64,000 nt of DNA from Microbacterium algeriense (GCF_008868005.1 NZ_WAAO01000002.1:124001-188000), one strand, 5' to 3'; shown: positions 42,293 through 54,603, counted from the stretch's first letter. The notes: a model not told the origin generated them from the sequence alone. Translations and numbers: made by a program.

Positions 42293-42392
42293 CTCCTGTT
42301 GACGATCTTAGTGTCACCTCGACTCTTTGTGCACGCAGATGACGCCGCGGTGTTGTCGAGTCCGAAACGTTATCTGCGAGCCTGCGAGAGTC

Positions 42393-42439
42393 TTGTCCGT
42401 CGGGGCGGGGTTTGTTAGGTTACTGTCCTAACAAACCCC
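42393..42439 (+). promoter_or_regulatory. Promoter with large inverted repeat before the first peptide ABC operon
   Basis: TTGTCC (42393-42398), 17-nt spacer, TAGGTT (42416-42421) as -35/-10. A perfect 13-bp inverted repeat (GGGGTTTGTTAGG at 42407-42419 and its complement at 42427-42439) overlaps the -10. Operator is the simplest reading; an mRNA hairpin is possible. Confidence 0.55.
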
Positions 42440-42551
42440 TTCGAGGTGGCTGTCCAACCGCCTCCCTGGGCGTCCGGGAACCCCATCGCGGGGTTCTGCT
42501 CCATCCGGAGCGATCCCTCCTGCAGTGCAGCACCGAGAGGAAACAACAGAA

Positions 42552-44243
42552 ATGATCCGTAACGGAAAGCGCAGACTCGCGCTCACCGCGGTTGCCGGAG
42601 CCTCCGTCCTCGCCCTGGGCCTCACCGCCTGCGGCGCCGGTGGCAACGAAGGCGGAGACGCCGACAGCGACCGTGCCCTTCGTGTCTGGGCGGGAAGCCA
42701 GACCCCGATCACCGCGAACTACAACCCGTTCGCGCCGACCGTGCTCCACGGCGCGCTCGGTCCGATCTACGAACCGCTCTTCTTCTACAACAAGACGAAG
42801 GACGCCGAGCCCGTCGGGCTGATCGGCGACTCGTTCGAGTACAACGAGGACGGCACCCAGATCACCGTCACGATCAAGCCCGACCTCAAGTGGAGCGACG
42901 GCGAGCCGCTCACCGCGAAGGACGTCGCGTTCTCGTTCAACTACGAGGCGAACAACCCCGAGGGCAACGGTCTGATCTCCGCCGAGGCGACGGACGACAC
43001 GACCGCCGTGCTCACCTACTCCAGCGCGCAGTACACCACCGAGTTCCAGCGCATGGGTTCCAGCTACATCCTCCCCGAGCACATCTGGAAGGACGTCGAC
43101 GACTTCGCGAACTTCACCAACGAGGAGCCCGTCGGCTCGGGCCCGTACGTGGTGGACAAGACCACCAGCGAGTCGTACACCCTGGTCGCGAACGAGAACT
43201 ACCGCGGCGCGGACGACCTCGCCGTGAAGAAGGTCCAGTACATCGCGGTCGACAACAACCAGACCGCGCAGGACCTGCTCGCAGCCGGCAAGCTCGACTG
43301 GACGGGCATGTTCATCCCGAACCCGGACGACGTGACCTCCAACGGCAAGATCGACTGGATCAACACCCCCCAGGACCCGACCGTGCTGTACACGTGCTCG
43401 AACGCCGAGCTCGGATGCACGGGCCCGCAGACCGATGTCGCGGTGCGCCAGGCGCTGAACGTCGCCATCGACCGCGCGACCATCAAGGACAAGGCGTTCG
43501 TGGGTCTGACCGGCGACATCTCGCCCGCGTACACCCTGCTGCCGCGCGACGAGAAGTGGCTCGCCGACCCGGCCAACGAGGTCAGCCCGCAGGAGGCGAA
43601 CGCCGCAGAGGCCGGCGAGATCCTCGAGGCCGCCGGATACACGAAGGGCTCGTCCGGGATCTACGAGAAGGACGGCGCCCCCGTCGAGCTCAACCTGATC
43701 TCGGTCGACGGCTGGACGGACTACAACGACGCCGCGAAGCTGATCGCCGAGCAGGCCGAGGCAGCGGGCATCAAGGTGACCGCTTCGACCGTGCAGTGGC
43801 AGGAGTTCTCCGACGCTCGTCAGGGCGGCAACTTCCAGCTCATCGTCGGCGGCGTCATCGGCACGTCGGTCGCCGACCCGTTCCAGATCTACCGCGACTG
43901 GTTCGGCGGCACCGCGGTGGAGTCCACCAGCCCCGTCGGCGAGGAGATCCCCGCCGGTCGCTGGAACTTCAGCCGGTACAGCAACCCGAAGGTCGACGAG
44001 GCCATCCAGGCCGCGATCAGCACGAACGACGAGGCCGAGAAGAAGGAGCTGTACGGCACGATCCAGACCGAGATCGTCCGTGACCTGCCCTACATCCCGC
44101 TCGTGATCAACGCGACGCAGACCTTCTACAACACGAAGGACTACACCGGCTGGCCGACCGAGGAGGACCTCTACGCCTTCCCGCCGTCCTGGGGTGCGAT
44201 CGCCGCGGGCTACGTGCTGACGCAGATCAAGCCGGCCGGCTGA
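42552..44243 (+). CDS. Family 5 ABC substrate-binding lipoprotein (operon 1)
   Basis: 563-aa extracytoplasmic receptor of the peptide/opine/nickel class. Signal peptide with Lys/Arg N-terminus, lipobox LTAC and Cys27, a Gly/Asp-rich linker, then a DppA/OppA-like domain with the KWSDGEPLTAKDVAFSF motif. GAGAGGAAAC precedes the ATG. First gene of a five-gene importer. Ligand unknown; peptides are the default guess. A large inverted repeat over the promoter suggests tight control. Confidence 0.92.
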   Translation: MIRNGKRRLALTAVAGASVLALGLTACGAGGNEGGDADSDRALRVWAGSQTPITANYNPFAPTVLHGALGPIYEPLFFYNKTKDAEPVGLIGDSFEYNEDGTQITVTIKPDLKWSDGEPLTAKDVAFSFNYEANNPEGNGLISAEATDDTTAVLTYSSAQYTTEFQRMGSSYILPEHIWKDVDDFANFTNEEPVGSGPYVVDKTTSESYTLVANENYRGADDLAVKKVQYIAVDNNQTAQDLLAAGKLDWTGMFIPNPDDVTSNGKIDWINTPQDPTVLYTCSNAELGCTGPQTDVAVRQALNVAIDRATIKDKAFVGLTGDISPAYTLLPRDEKWLADPANEVSPQEANAAEAGEILEAAGYTKGSSGIYEKDGAPVELNLISVDGWTDYNDAAKLIAEQAEAAGIKVTASTVQWQEFSDARQGGNFQLIVGGVIGTSVADPFQIYRDWFGGTAVESTSPVGEEIPAGRWNFSRYSNPKVDEAIQAAISTNDEAEKKELYGTIQTEIVRDLPYIPLVINATQTFYNTKDYTGWPTEEDLYAFPPSWGAIAAGYVLTQIKPAG

Positions 44244-44285
44244 GTCGAGAGGAGTCGGGGAAGAAGGAAGTCAGGAAACAGTGAC

Positions 44286-45281
44286 ATGAAGTTCTATGCA
44301 CGAAGAATCGGGTTCTACGCGTTCACGCTCTGGGCCGCGATCTCCATCAACTTCCTTCTTCCCCGGCTCATGCCAGGGGATCCCGCCGACATCATGATCG
44401 CCAAGATGCAGCGGGCGGGCGGGGAGGTCTCCGAGACCACCATCCGCAACATCCGGCTGTTGCTCGGCGGCGACGATTCGTCCCTGTGGGACCAGTACCT
44501 CGCGTACTGGGGGCGCATGTTCCAAGGCGACCTGGGCGTGTCGGTGACGAAGTTCCCGACGCCGGTGACCGAGCTCATCGCCGGTGCGCTGCCGTGGACG
44601 CTGATCCTCGTCGGCACCGCCACGGTCATCTCCTTCCTGCTGGGCGTCGCTCTGGGCGCCTGGGCGGGGTGGAAGCGCGGCACCTGGGTCGACCACCTCA
44701 TCCCGGCCACGACGGTCCTGCAGTCGATCCCGTACTTCTGGCTCGCACTCGTCCTCGTCGCCGTGTTCGCGGTCGGGCTCGGCTGGTTCCCGATGTTCGG
44801 CGGCTACGACGTCTTCGACTTCCCCGACGGCCCAGAGCCGACCTGGGCGTTCTTCTCCGACGCGGTCGCCCACTCCCTCCTGCCCGCCATCACCATCGTC
44901 ATCAGCTCGGTGGGCGGCTGGATGTTCGGTATGCGCAACATGATGGTCTCAACGCTCGCCGAGGACTACGTCCTCACCGCTGAGGCCAAGGGGCTGCGTC
45001 CGAGGCGCATCATGACCACGTACGCGGCGCGCAACGCCGCCATCCCGTCGATCGCCGGCTTCTCGATCACGCTCGGATTCGTGGTCGCCGGATCCATCGT
45101 GATGGAGCAGGTCTTCACCTACCCCGGTGTCGGCAAGCTGATGTTCCAGGCCGTCACGAACAACGACTACGCGCTGATGCAGGGGCTCTTCCTCGTGATC
45201 ACCCTCACCGTGCTCGTCGCCAACTTCTTCATGGACCTCGTCTATGGCTTCATCGACCCGAGGGCTCGCCAGAATGTCTGA
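44286..45281 (+). CDS. Peptide-type ABC permease, DppB-like (operon 1)
   Basis: 331-aa inner-membrane permease with about six helices. The EAA-type coupling loop is in VLTAEAKGLRPRRIMTTYAARNA. First helix begins after a short Tyr/Arg N-terminus. AGGAAACAG before the ATG. Ends 8 nt inside the next gene. Forms a heterodimer with the DppC-like permease. Confidence 0.93.
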   Translation: MKFYARRIGFYAFTLWAAISINFLLPRLMPGDPADIMIAKMQRAGGEVSETTIRNIRLLLGGDDSSLWDQYLAYWGRMFQGDLGVSVTKFPTPVTELIAGALPWTLILVGTATVISFLLGVALGAWAGWKRGTWVDHLIPATTVLQSIPYFWLALVLVAVFAVGLGWFPMFGGYDVFDFPDGPEPTWAFFSDAVAHSLLPAITIVISSVGGWMFGMRNMMVSTLAEDYVLTAEAKGLRPRRIMTTYAARNAAIPSIAGFSITLGFVVAGSIVMEQVFTYPGVGKLMFQAVTNNDYALMQGLFLVITLTVLVANFFMDLVYGFIDPRARQNV

Positions 45282-46254
45282 CACCAAGAACCCGCTCCTC
45301 CTGGAGGAACCGCCCACCGTCGCCCCCGAGGGCACGGTCGCCCTGGCCACCCAGCGCCAGGAGCGCAAGCGCCGGCGAGTGCTCCCGAGCACGTCCCCGA
45401 AGTTCATCATCGGCTCGATCCTCGTGCTCGCGATCGTGCTCTTCGCGATCATCGCCCCCTTCTTCACGCAGAACCCGCGCAGCACCGACAACCCGGCGCT
45501 CGAGGCGCCGTCGGCAGCCCACTGGCTGGGGACGACGAAGCTCGGCAACGACGTGTTCGCCCAGCTCGCGATCGGTGCGCAGGGTTCCCTGCTGATCGGG
45601 GTCACCGCCGGCGGGATCGCGATCGTGCTGTCGCTGCTGTTCGGCGTCCTCGCCGGATACCTGGGCGGCTGGCGCGAGGACGGCCTCGCGCTGATCACGA
45701 ACGTGATGATCGTGATCCCCGGTCTGCCGCTCACGATGGTCATCGCATCCTTCGTCCCCCAGCGCAGCTGGCAGCTGGTCGCGTTCGTGCTCGGCATCAC
45801 ATCCTGGGCAGGAGCGGCATACGTGCTGCGGCTGCAGACCCGCTCACTGCGCACGCGCGACTACGTGTACGCCTCGAAGGTCGCGGGCGAGAAGTCGCTG
45901 CGGGTGATCCTCGTCGAGATCATGCCCAACCTGCTTCCGCTGCTGACGGCGCAGTTCCTCTTCGCGATCATCTTCGCCATCCTCGGCGAGGCCGGTCTGT
46001 CCTACCTGGGGCTCGGGCCGAACTCGTCGATCACGTGGGGATCCATCCTCAACGACGCACAGTCCGGGCAGGCGCTCGGCCGTGGCGCGTGGTGGTGGTT
46101 CATCCCGCCGGGGATCATGATCGCGATCCTCGGGGCGGGCCTGGCCCTGATCAACTTCGCGATCGACGAGGTCATCAACCCGAAGCTGCGCAACGCGCCC
46201 GATGCCGCGCGACGTCTGCGCAAGGCCGCCAAGGAGAAGGGCGTCACCGCATGA
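45274..46254 (+). CDS. Peptide-type ABC permease, DppC-like (operon 1)
   Basis: 326-aa permease. Long charged cytoplasmic N-terminus (about 1-45, with RQERKRRR), then about six helices and the coupling loop RTRDYVYASKVAGEKSLRVILVE-MPN. ATG at 45274 overlaps the upstream permease by 8 nt. Second half of the channel heterodimer. Confidence 0.93.
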   Translation: MSDTKNPLLLEEPPTVAPEGTVALATQRQERKRRRVLPSTSPKFIIGSILVLAIVLFAIIAPFFTQNPRSTDNPALEAPSAAHWLGTTKLGNDVFAQLAIGAQGSLLIGVTAGGIAIVLSLLFGVLAGYLGGWREDGLALITNVMIVIPGLPLTMVIASFVPQRSWQLVAFVLGITSWAGAAYVLRLQTRSLRTRDYVYASKVAGEKSLRVILVEIMPNLLPLLTAQFLFAIIFAILGEAGLSYLGLGPNSSITWGSILNDAQSGQALGRGAWWWFIPPGIMIAILGAGLALINFAIDEVINPKLRNAPDAARRLRKAAKEKGVTA

Positions 46255-47102
46255 GTGAGGCAGTGCTGACGGCGCGGAACGTGTCGATCGAGTATGAGGT
46301 GGACCCGCCGGTGAAGGCCGTGCGCGACGTCTCCCTGACGCTCCACCGCGGCGAGATCCTCGGACTCGCCGGGGAATCCGGGTGCGGCAAGACCACCCTC
46401 GCGTACGGGATGAACCGGCTGCTGAAGGCGCCGGCTCTGATGACCGGTGGCGAGATCGTGTTCCACGATCGCGACGGACACGACATCGACATCGTGGGGC
46501 TCGACGGCGAGGGGCTGCGCGCGTTCCGCTGGGACAAGATCTCGATGGTGTTCCAGGGGGCGATGAACTCGCTGAACCCGGTCATCAGCGTGAAGGCGCA
46601 GATCTTCGACATCTTCGACACGCATCGCCCCGGAATGTCGAAGAAGGCCAAGCAGGAGCGCGCCGAGGAGCTGCTCACGCTGGTGGGAGTGGATCCGAAC
46701 CGGCTGACGAGCTTCCCGCACGAGCTGTCGGGCGGGATGCGGCAGCGCATGATGATCGCGATGGCGCTCGCCCTGGACCCGCAGGTGATGATCATGGATG
46801 AGCCGACGACCGCGCTGGACGTCGTCGTGCAGCGGGGCATCATCCGGGAGATCATGCGCCTGCGGGAACGGCTCGGCTTCGCGGTCATCTTCATCACGCA
46901 CGACCTGCCGATGCTGATCGAGATCAGCGACCGGATCGCGGTGATGCTGCAGGGCCGCATCGTCGAAGAGGGGACAGCGGAGGAGATCTACCGCACCCCG
47001 CAGCACGAGTACACTCAGCGGCTGCTGTCGAGTTTCCCGTCGCTGACGGGGGAGCGGGGCGACTTCGTGCGCACGGGTGTGAACCAGGAGGGGATCCGAT
47101 GA
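46251..47102 (+). CDS. Peptide-type ABC ATPase, DppD-like (operon 1)
   Basis: 283-aa ATPase. Walker A GESGCGKTT near residue 41, Q-loop VFQGAMNSLNP, signature LSGGMRQRMMIAMAL, Walker B VMIMDEPTTALD and switch His in ITHDLP. The C-terminal extension after PQHEYT is the oligopeptide-transporter tail. Start overlaps the permease stop (ATGA). Lacks the Cys cluster seen in some DppD proteins at the end. Confidence 0.93.
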   Translation: MSEAVLTARNVSIEYEVDPPVKAVRDVSLTLHRGEILGLAGESGCGKTTLAYGMNRLLKAPALMTGGEIVFHDRDGHDIDIVGLDGEGLRAFRWDKISMVFQGAMNSLNPVISVKAQIFDIFDTHRPGMSKKAKQERAEELLTLVGVDPNRLTSFPHELSGGMRQRMMIAMALALDPQVMIMDEPTTALDVVVQRGIIREIMRLRERLGFAVIFITHDLPMLIEISDRIAVMLQGRIVEEGTAEEIYRTPQHEYTQRLLSSFPSLTGERGDFVRTGVNQEGIR

Positions 47103-47962
47103 GCGCGACGATGGGTACGGCGACCGGCACGGCGACGCTGGAGGCCCGGAACCTGGTGAAGGACTTCTCGCTGCGGTCGGGCTTCCGCACGAGCGTGCTG
47201 CACGCCGTGAAGGACGTGTCGTTCACGATCGAGGCGGGCAAGACGATCGCGCTGGTGGGGGAGTCGGGATCGGGGAAGTCCACGATCGCCCGGATGCTGA
47301 TGAAGCTGGAGACGCCGACGAGCGGGGAGATCCTGCTCGACGGCGTCGAGTCCGGCACCAGGGGGCGGGCGCTGGAGCGGTACCGCTCCGACGTGCAGAT
47401 GGTGTTCCAGGATCCGTTCGCGTCCTTGAACCCGTTCCACACGATCGTGCACCACCTGGAGCGTCCGCTCCGCCTCCACCACCCGGAGCTGTCGCGCGCG
47501 CAGGTGCGGGAGCGGGCGGTCGAGCTGCTCGAGCGCGTGCGTCTGACGCCGGGGGAGAGCTTCGCCGAACGGCGTCCGCACGAGCTGTCGGGCGGTCAGC
47601 GGCAGCGTGTCGCGATCGCGCGGGCGCTGGCGCCGGGGGCACGGTTCATCGTGGCCGACGAACCCGTGTCGATGCTCGACGTGTCGATCCGGCTCGGGGT
47701 GCTGAACCTGCTCGCAGACCTGCAGCGTGAGGAGAACCTGGGCGTGCTGTACATCACGCACGACCTGGCCACCGCTCGGCACTTCTCGGACGAGATCATG
47801 GTGCTCTACAAGGGAGACGTCGTCGAGCGCGGTCCCGCGGACGAGGTCATCCTCCACCCGCAGCACGAGTACACCAAGACGCTTCTGGGGGCCGCACCCG
47901 AGCCGGAGAATCTCGGACGCCTCCGCGACGAGGTCCGCGCCGAGCTCGCCCTCGACGCCTGA
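47099..47962 (+). CDS. Peptide-type ABC ATPase, DppF-like (operon 1)
   Basis: 287-aa ATPase, partner of the DppD-like subunit. Walker A GESGSGKST near residue 59, Q-loop VFQDPFASLNP, signature LSGGQRQRVAIARAL and Walker B FIVADEPVSMLD. Start overlaps the upstream ATPase (ATGA). End of operon 1; no clear terminator hairpin before the riboswitch promoter 50 nt later. Confidence 0.93.
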   Translation: MSATMGTATGTATLEARNLVKDFSLRSGFRTSVLHAVKDVSFTIEAGKTIALVGESGSGKSTIARMLMKLETPTSGEILLDGVESGTRGRALERYRSDVQMVFQDPFASLNPFHTIVHHLERPLRLHHPELSRAQVRERAVELLERVRLTPGESFAERRPHELSGGQRQRVAIARALAPGARFIVADEPVSMLDVSIRLGVLNLLADLQREENLGVLYITHDLATARHFSDEIMVLYKGDVVERGPADEVILHPQHEYTKTLLGAAPEPENLGRLRDEVRAELALDA

Positions 47963-48012
47963 CGCCCTCGCCCCGCCGACGGGAGGGCCGTGGAGTCGGG
48001 GAACGGACCGGC

Positions 48013-48018
48013 TAGACT
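48013..48018 (+). promoter_or_regulatory. -10 element of the gcv transcript
   Basis: TAGACT about 20 nt before the first glycine aptamer, so the RNA would begin just upstream of it. Confidence 0.5.
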
Positions 48019-48038
48019 GGGGCGCACAACTGAAGACA

Positions 48039-48235
48039 GGCCGAATGAACCCCGCGGGAGAGCCCCGGCGAACGCAGCCGGGCACCGAAGGAGCAAGCCT
48101 CCCCGCCAATCTCTCAGGTATGCGTACCGCGCGGTTCCGGCCACTCTGAAAAGCGATCTCGCGCACAGCGCGGATCCGCCGACGGTGAAAGCCCCGCAGC
48201 CATGCATGGGCGAAGCTCTCAGGCCTATGACAGAG
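48039..48235 (+). ncRNA. Tandem glycine riboswitch
   Basis: Two glycine aptamers in tandem upstream of gcvT. Aptamer 1 (48039-48142): closing stem GGCCG/CGGCC, GGGAGAGCC, CACCGAAGGAGCAA and CTCTCAGGTA. Aptamer 2 (48144-48235): closing stem CTCTG/CAGAG, CTCTCAGGCCTATGACAGAG; its 5' purine motif reads TGAAAAG, off the usual GGAGAG. The single base between aptamers is the usual tight linker. It would turn on gcvTHP when glycine is high. Confidence 0.9.
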
Positions 48236-48237
48236 GG

Positions 48238-48294
48238 GGAGTTCCGAGGTATGGCGACGCCGCCGTGCCGCCCGTACGCACCCGGGAGAACTCC
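48238..48294 (+). promoter_or_regulatory. Expression platform of the glycine riboswitch
   Basis: GGAGTTC (48238-48244), directly after aptamer 2, pairs with GAACTCC (48288-48294), which ends at the gcvT ATG and covers the GGGAGAA ribosome site. Suggests control of translation start rather than a terminator. Confidence 0.5.
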
Positions 48295-49401
48295 ATGTCG
48301 AACCCCCGCTACACCCCGCTCCGAGAACGCCACGAGGCCCTCGGCGCGTCCTTCACCGACTTCGGCGGCTGGCAGATGCCCGTCCGCTACACCTCGGACC
48401 TCGCCGAGCACCACGCGGTGCGGCAGAGCGCCGGGATCTTCGACATCTCGCACATGGCCGAGTTCACGGTCCGCGGCAGCGTGGCGGGAGAGTTCCTGGA
48501 CTATGCGCTCGCCGGACGCCTCTCGGCTCTGCCCGTCGGCAAGGCGAAGTACTCGCTGCTGCTGACCGAGTCGGGCGGGATCATCGACGACGTGATCGTC
48601 TACCGTCTCGCCGAAGACGACTTCCTCATCATCTCCAACGCCGGCAACCGGGAGGCCGTGGCGGCGGCGCTCGCCGTCCGCGCCGAGGGCTTCGACGTCG
48701 CGGTCGACGATGTCTCGGACGCCTACGCCCTCATCGCCGTCCAGGGGCCGCAGGCCGAGGCTGTGCTCGCCGCGACGGCCGAGATCACCGATGTGAGCAC
48801 GCCGTGGTCTGAGCAGAAGTACTACGCCTGGGCGTCGGCCCGCTTCGCCGGGGAGCCGCTGCTGCTGGCCCGCACCGGCTACACCGGGGAGGACGGCTTC
48901 GAACTGCTCGTTCCGGCGGAGCACGCCGCGGCGCTGTGGGATGCGCTCCTGGCCGCGGGGGCGCCGCTCGGCCTCGTGCCCGCCGGCCTCGCCGCCCGCG
49001 ACACGCTGCGCCTCGAGGCCGGTATGCCGCTGTACGGGCACGAGCTCTCGCTCGACACGGCACCCGCCCAGGCCGGACTCGGACGCGTCGTCGTCACCGC
49101 CAAGGACCAGTTCGTCGGCAAGGCTGCGACGGAGCCGGGCCCGGACGCACCGGTGCTGGTCGGTCTCGTGGCCGAGGGCAAGCGTGCCGGGCGCGCGGGG
49201 TACGCCGTCGTCGACGACGAGGGAGCAGTGCTCGGCGAGATCACCAGCGGTGCGCTCAGCCCGACTCTCGGCCACCCGATCGCCATGGCCTACGTGCATC
49301 CTTCTTCCGCTGCGGAGGGAACCGCAGTATTCCTTGATGTGCGGGGGACCAGGATCCCCGCGACCGTGACCGCCCTGCCTTTCTACCGGAGGACCAAATG
49401 A
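48295..49401 (+). CDS. gcvT: Glycine cleavage system aminomethyltransferase (T protein)
   Basis: 368-aa folate-dependent T protein; it releases ammonia from the lipoyl-bound aminomethyl group and makes 5,10-methylene-THF. Family motifs: [27 protein letters not shown], a folate-binding Asp in [12 protein letters not shown] and [24 protein letters not shown] with GGGAGAA upstream under riboswitch control. Stop overlaps gcvH start (ATGA). Confidence 0.95.
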   Translation: MSNPRYTPLRERHEALGASFTDFGGWQMPVRYTSDLAEHHAVRQSAGIFDISHMAEFTVRGSVAGEFLDYALAGRLSALPVGKAKYSLLLTESGGIIDDVIVYRLAEDDFLIISNAGNREAVAAALAVRAEGFDVAVDDVSDAYALIAVQGPQAEAVLAATAEITDVSTPWSEQKYYAWASARFAGEPLLLARTGYTGEDGFELLVPAEHAAALWDALLAAGAPLGLVPAGLAARDTLRLEAGMPLYGHELSLDTAPAQAGLGRVVVTAKDQFVGKAATEPGPDAPVLVGLVAEGKRAGRAGYAVVDDEGAVLGEITSGALSPTLGHPIAMAYVHPSSAAEGTAVFLDVRGTRIPATVTALPFYRRTK

Positions 49402-49793
49402 CCGACCTCAATGCACTCCACTACACCGATGAGCACGAGTGGATCGCCGGTGTCGACGGCGCTTCCGGCTCGGGGACCGTCGTGACCATCGGCATCACCG
49501 ACTACGCCGCCGACAAGCTGGGCGACGTCGTGTTCGTCGAGCTGCCCGCCGTCGGCACCGAGGTCACGGCCGGATCCGTCGTCGGCGAGATCGAGTCGAC
49601 CAAGTCGGTCGGCGAGCTGTACGCGCCCGTCTCCGGCACGGTCGTCGAGATCAACGACGCCGCGGTCGACGACCCGTCTCTGGTCAACTCCGCTCCGTTC
49701 GAGGGCGGCTGGCTGCTCAAGGTCGAGGTCGCCGACGGCGCGCTCGACGGACTGCTCGACCGCGACGCGTACGTCGCACTCACGGAGGGCTGA
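49398..49793 (+). CDS. gcvH: Glycine cleavage system H protein
   Basis: 131-aa lipoyl carrier that shuttles the aminomethyl group between P, T and L proteins. Lipoylated Lys69 lies in [14 protein letters not shown]. Slightly longer than usual because of an ASGSG insert near residue 22. Overlaps gcvT and lies 7 nt before gcvP. No L-protein (lpd) gene in this cluster. Confidence 0.95.
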   Translation: MTDLNALHYTDEHEWIAGVDGASGSGTVVTIGITDYAADKLGDVVFVELPAVGTEVTAGSVVGEIESTKSVGELYAPVSGTVVEINDAAVDDPSLVNSAPFEGGWLLKVEVADGALDGLLDRDAYVALTEG

Positions 49794-49800
49794 TCCAGAA

Positions 49801-52695
<2,895 letters not shown>

Positions 52696-52711
52696 CATCG
52701 ACACCCCACGA

Positions 52712-52751
52712 CGGCGACGCCGTGCCCCTGCCGAGGGGTACGGCGTCGCCG
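52712..52751 (+). terminator. Terminator of gcvTHP
   Basis: 17-bp stem (CGGCGACGCCGTGCCCC, one G-U pair) with 6-nt loop, followed by CGTTTCC, 17 nt after the gcvP stop. Confidence 0.85.
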
Positions 52752-52790
52752 CGTTTCCGGGTGTTTCGCCCGTGTTACAGATGGTCACCA

Positions 52791-52814
52791 CTCAGTAACA
52801 GTTCGTTAGCTGAG
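52791..52814 (+). promoter_or_regulatory. Imperfect inverted repeat before peptide ABC operon 2
   Basis: CTCAGTAAC and GTTAGCTGAG arms with one extra base, within a relatively AT-rich stretch 52769-52840 that should hold the operon 2 promoter. Related arms TGTTAC and GTAACA lie at 52773-52800. Confidence 0.35.
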
Positions 52815-52908
52815 TGAAGTGCCGACGAAACCGCGGGTTACGCTCAGGTATCCCTGCGTGTTCGATGGTGAGCGCGCAGACTCAGCACTGTCCACAGGAG
52901 GACGAAAA

Positions 52909-54552
52909 GTGAAAAGAAACAGGATTGCCCTCGCGGGCAGCGCTCTGCTCGTGGTCGGCGCCCTGGCGTTGGCCGGTTGCGCAGGCGGGAACGACGCAGG
53001 CAACGACGACTCCACGGCGTCGACGACCGCGATCATCTCGGCGAACGGAGGCGAGCCGGAGAACGCGCTGATCCCGACCAACACGAACGAGGTCAATGGC
53101 GGCAAGATCCTCGACTCGATCTTCGCAGGTCTTGCCTTCTACGACGGCGACGGCGCCCTCGTCAACGACATGGCCGAGTCGATCACGGTCGACGCTCCGA
53201 ACAAGGTCACCGTGAAGCTGAAGGAGGGCAACAAGTTCACCAACGGTGAAGACGTCGTCGCCCACAACTTCATCGACGCATGGAACTACGGCGCGCAGCT
53301 CTCCAACGCGCAGCTCAACCAGTCCTGGTTCGCCGACATCGTCGGCTTCAACCCGGATGCGGACTCCGAGCTCACCGGTCTCACCGAGGTCGACGACCAG
53401 ACCTTCACGATCGACCTGAGCAGCGACGTGGCCTCCGACTTCGTGACCCGCCTTGGCTACTCGGCGTTCTACCCGCTGCCCGATGTGGCATTCGAGGACA
53501 TGGATGCCTTCGGCGAGAACCCGATCGGCAACGGCCCGTACAAGCTCGCCGAAGACGGCGCCTGGCAGCACGACGTCCAGATCGACATGGTCAAGAACGA
53601 TGACTACAAGGGCGAGCGCGTCGCACAGAACGGCGGCCTCACGCTGAAGTTCTACACCGCTCCGGAGGGTGCGTACGCAGACCTCCTCGGTGGCAACATC
53701 GACGTCATTGACCAGATCCCCGAGGCTTCGCTCGAGGTGTTCGAGGACGAGCTCGGCGAGCGGGCGACGAACCAGCCTGCCGCGATCTTCCAGTCGTTCA
53801 CCATCGGCGGCCAGCTCCCGCACTTCTCGGGTGAAGAGGGCGCGCTGCGTCGTGCGGCCATCTCGATGGCGATCAACCGCGACGAGATCACCGACAAGAT
53901 CTTCGCCGGCACGCGTACTCCGGCGAGCGACTTCACGACTCCGGTCATCGACGGCTGGAGCGACAGCATCCCCGGCGCCGAGGTGCTCGCATACGACCCC
54001 GAGAAGGCGAAGGAGCTGTGGACCCAGGCCGACGCCATCTCCCCGTGGTCCGGCACCTTCCAGATCGCGTACAACTCCGACGGTGGACACCAGGTGTGGG
54101 TCGACGCCGTGTCGAACTCGCTGAAGAACACGCTCGGGATCGAGGCGTCGGGCGCACCGTACGTCGACCTCGCGACGCTCCGCGCTGCGGTCAACGCGCG
54201 CGACGACGCGGGCAAGCGCACCATCCAGACGGCGAACCGCTCCGGATGGCAGGGCGACTACCCGGCGGTGTACAACTTCCTGCAGCCGCTGTACGGCACG
54301 GGAGCATCGTCGAACGACGGCGACTACTCGAACCCCGAGGTCGACGCTCTGCTCGCCGAGGGCGCAGCAGCCACCAGCGCGGATGATGCCAACGCCGCGT
54401 ACGAGAAGGCGCAGGAGATCCTGTTCAAGGATCTTCCCGTCATCCCCCTCTGGTACCAGAACTCCATCGGTGGCTTCGGCGAGAACGTCGACAACGTGAC
54501 CGTCGGATGGAACTCGGTTCCGCTCTACTACGAGATCACCAAGGCCGAGTAG
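52909..54552 (+). CDS. Family 5 ABC substrate-binding lipoprotein, OppA-like (operon 2)
   Basis: 547-aa receptor. Signal peptide with lipobox LAGC and Cys24, Asp/Ser/Thr-rich linker, then an oligopeptide-binding domain closer to Gram-positive OppA/DppE (GNKFTNGEDVVAHNFIDAWN) than to the operon 1 receptor. GTG start with AGGAGG 8 nt upstream. A hairpin at 54572-54603 follows it, probably raising its level over the permeases. Confidence 0.92.
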   Translation: MKRNRIALAGSALLVVGALALAGCAGGNDAGNDDSTASTTAIISANGGEPENALIPTNTNEVNGGKILDSIFAGLAFYDGDGALVNDMAESITVDAPNKVTVKLKEGNKFTNGEDVVAHNFIDAWNYGAQLSNAQLNQSWFADIVGFNPDADSELTGLTEVDDQTFTIDLSSDVASDFVTRLGYSAFYPLPDVAFEDMDAFGENPIGNGPYKLAEDGAWQHDVQIDMVKNDDYKGERVAQNGGLTLKFYTAPEGAYADLLGGNIDVIDQIPEASLEVFEDELGERATNQPAAIFQSFTIGGQLPHFSGEEGALRRAAISMAINRDEITDKIFAGTRTPASDFTTPVIDGWSDSIPGAEVLAYDPEKAKELWTQADAISPWSGTFQIAYNSDGGHQVWVDAVSNSLKNTLGIEASGAPYVDLATLRAAVNARDDAGKRTIQTANRSGWQGDYPAVYNFLQPLYGTGASSNDGDYSNPEVDALLAEGAAATSADDANAAYEKAQEILFKDLPVIPLWYQNSIGGFGENVDNVTVGWNSVPLYYEITKAE

Positions 54553-54571
54553 GTCCTTGGGGTGAACGGCA

Positions 54572-54603
54572 GCGAGGCGGTGGCGGCGACGTCACCGCCT
54601 CGC
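54572..54603 (+). other. Hairpin between the oppA-like and oppB-like genes
   Basis: 11-bp perfect stem GCGAGGCGGTG/CACCGCCTCGC with 10-nt loop in the 94-nt gap. Typical of partial termination or mRNA protection after a receptor gene. Confidence 0.6.

Noticed and set aside
42407..42439. True DtxR/IdeR iron box
   Set aside because: Only the left half-site TTAGGTTA matches; the spacing and right half do not, so I list it as an unassigned operator candidate.
42552..47962. Nickel or heme importer for operon 1
   Set aside because: Family 5 receptors include such members, but I see no His cluster or other sign beyond the family, so the ligand is left open.
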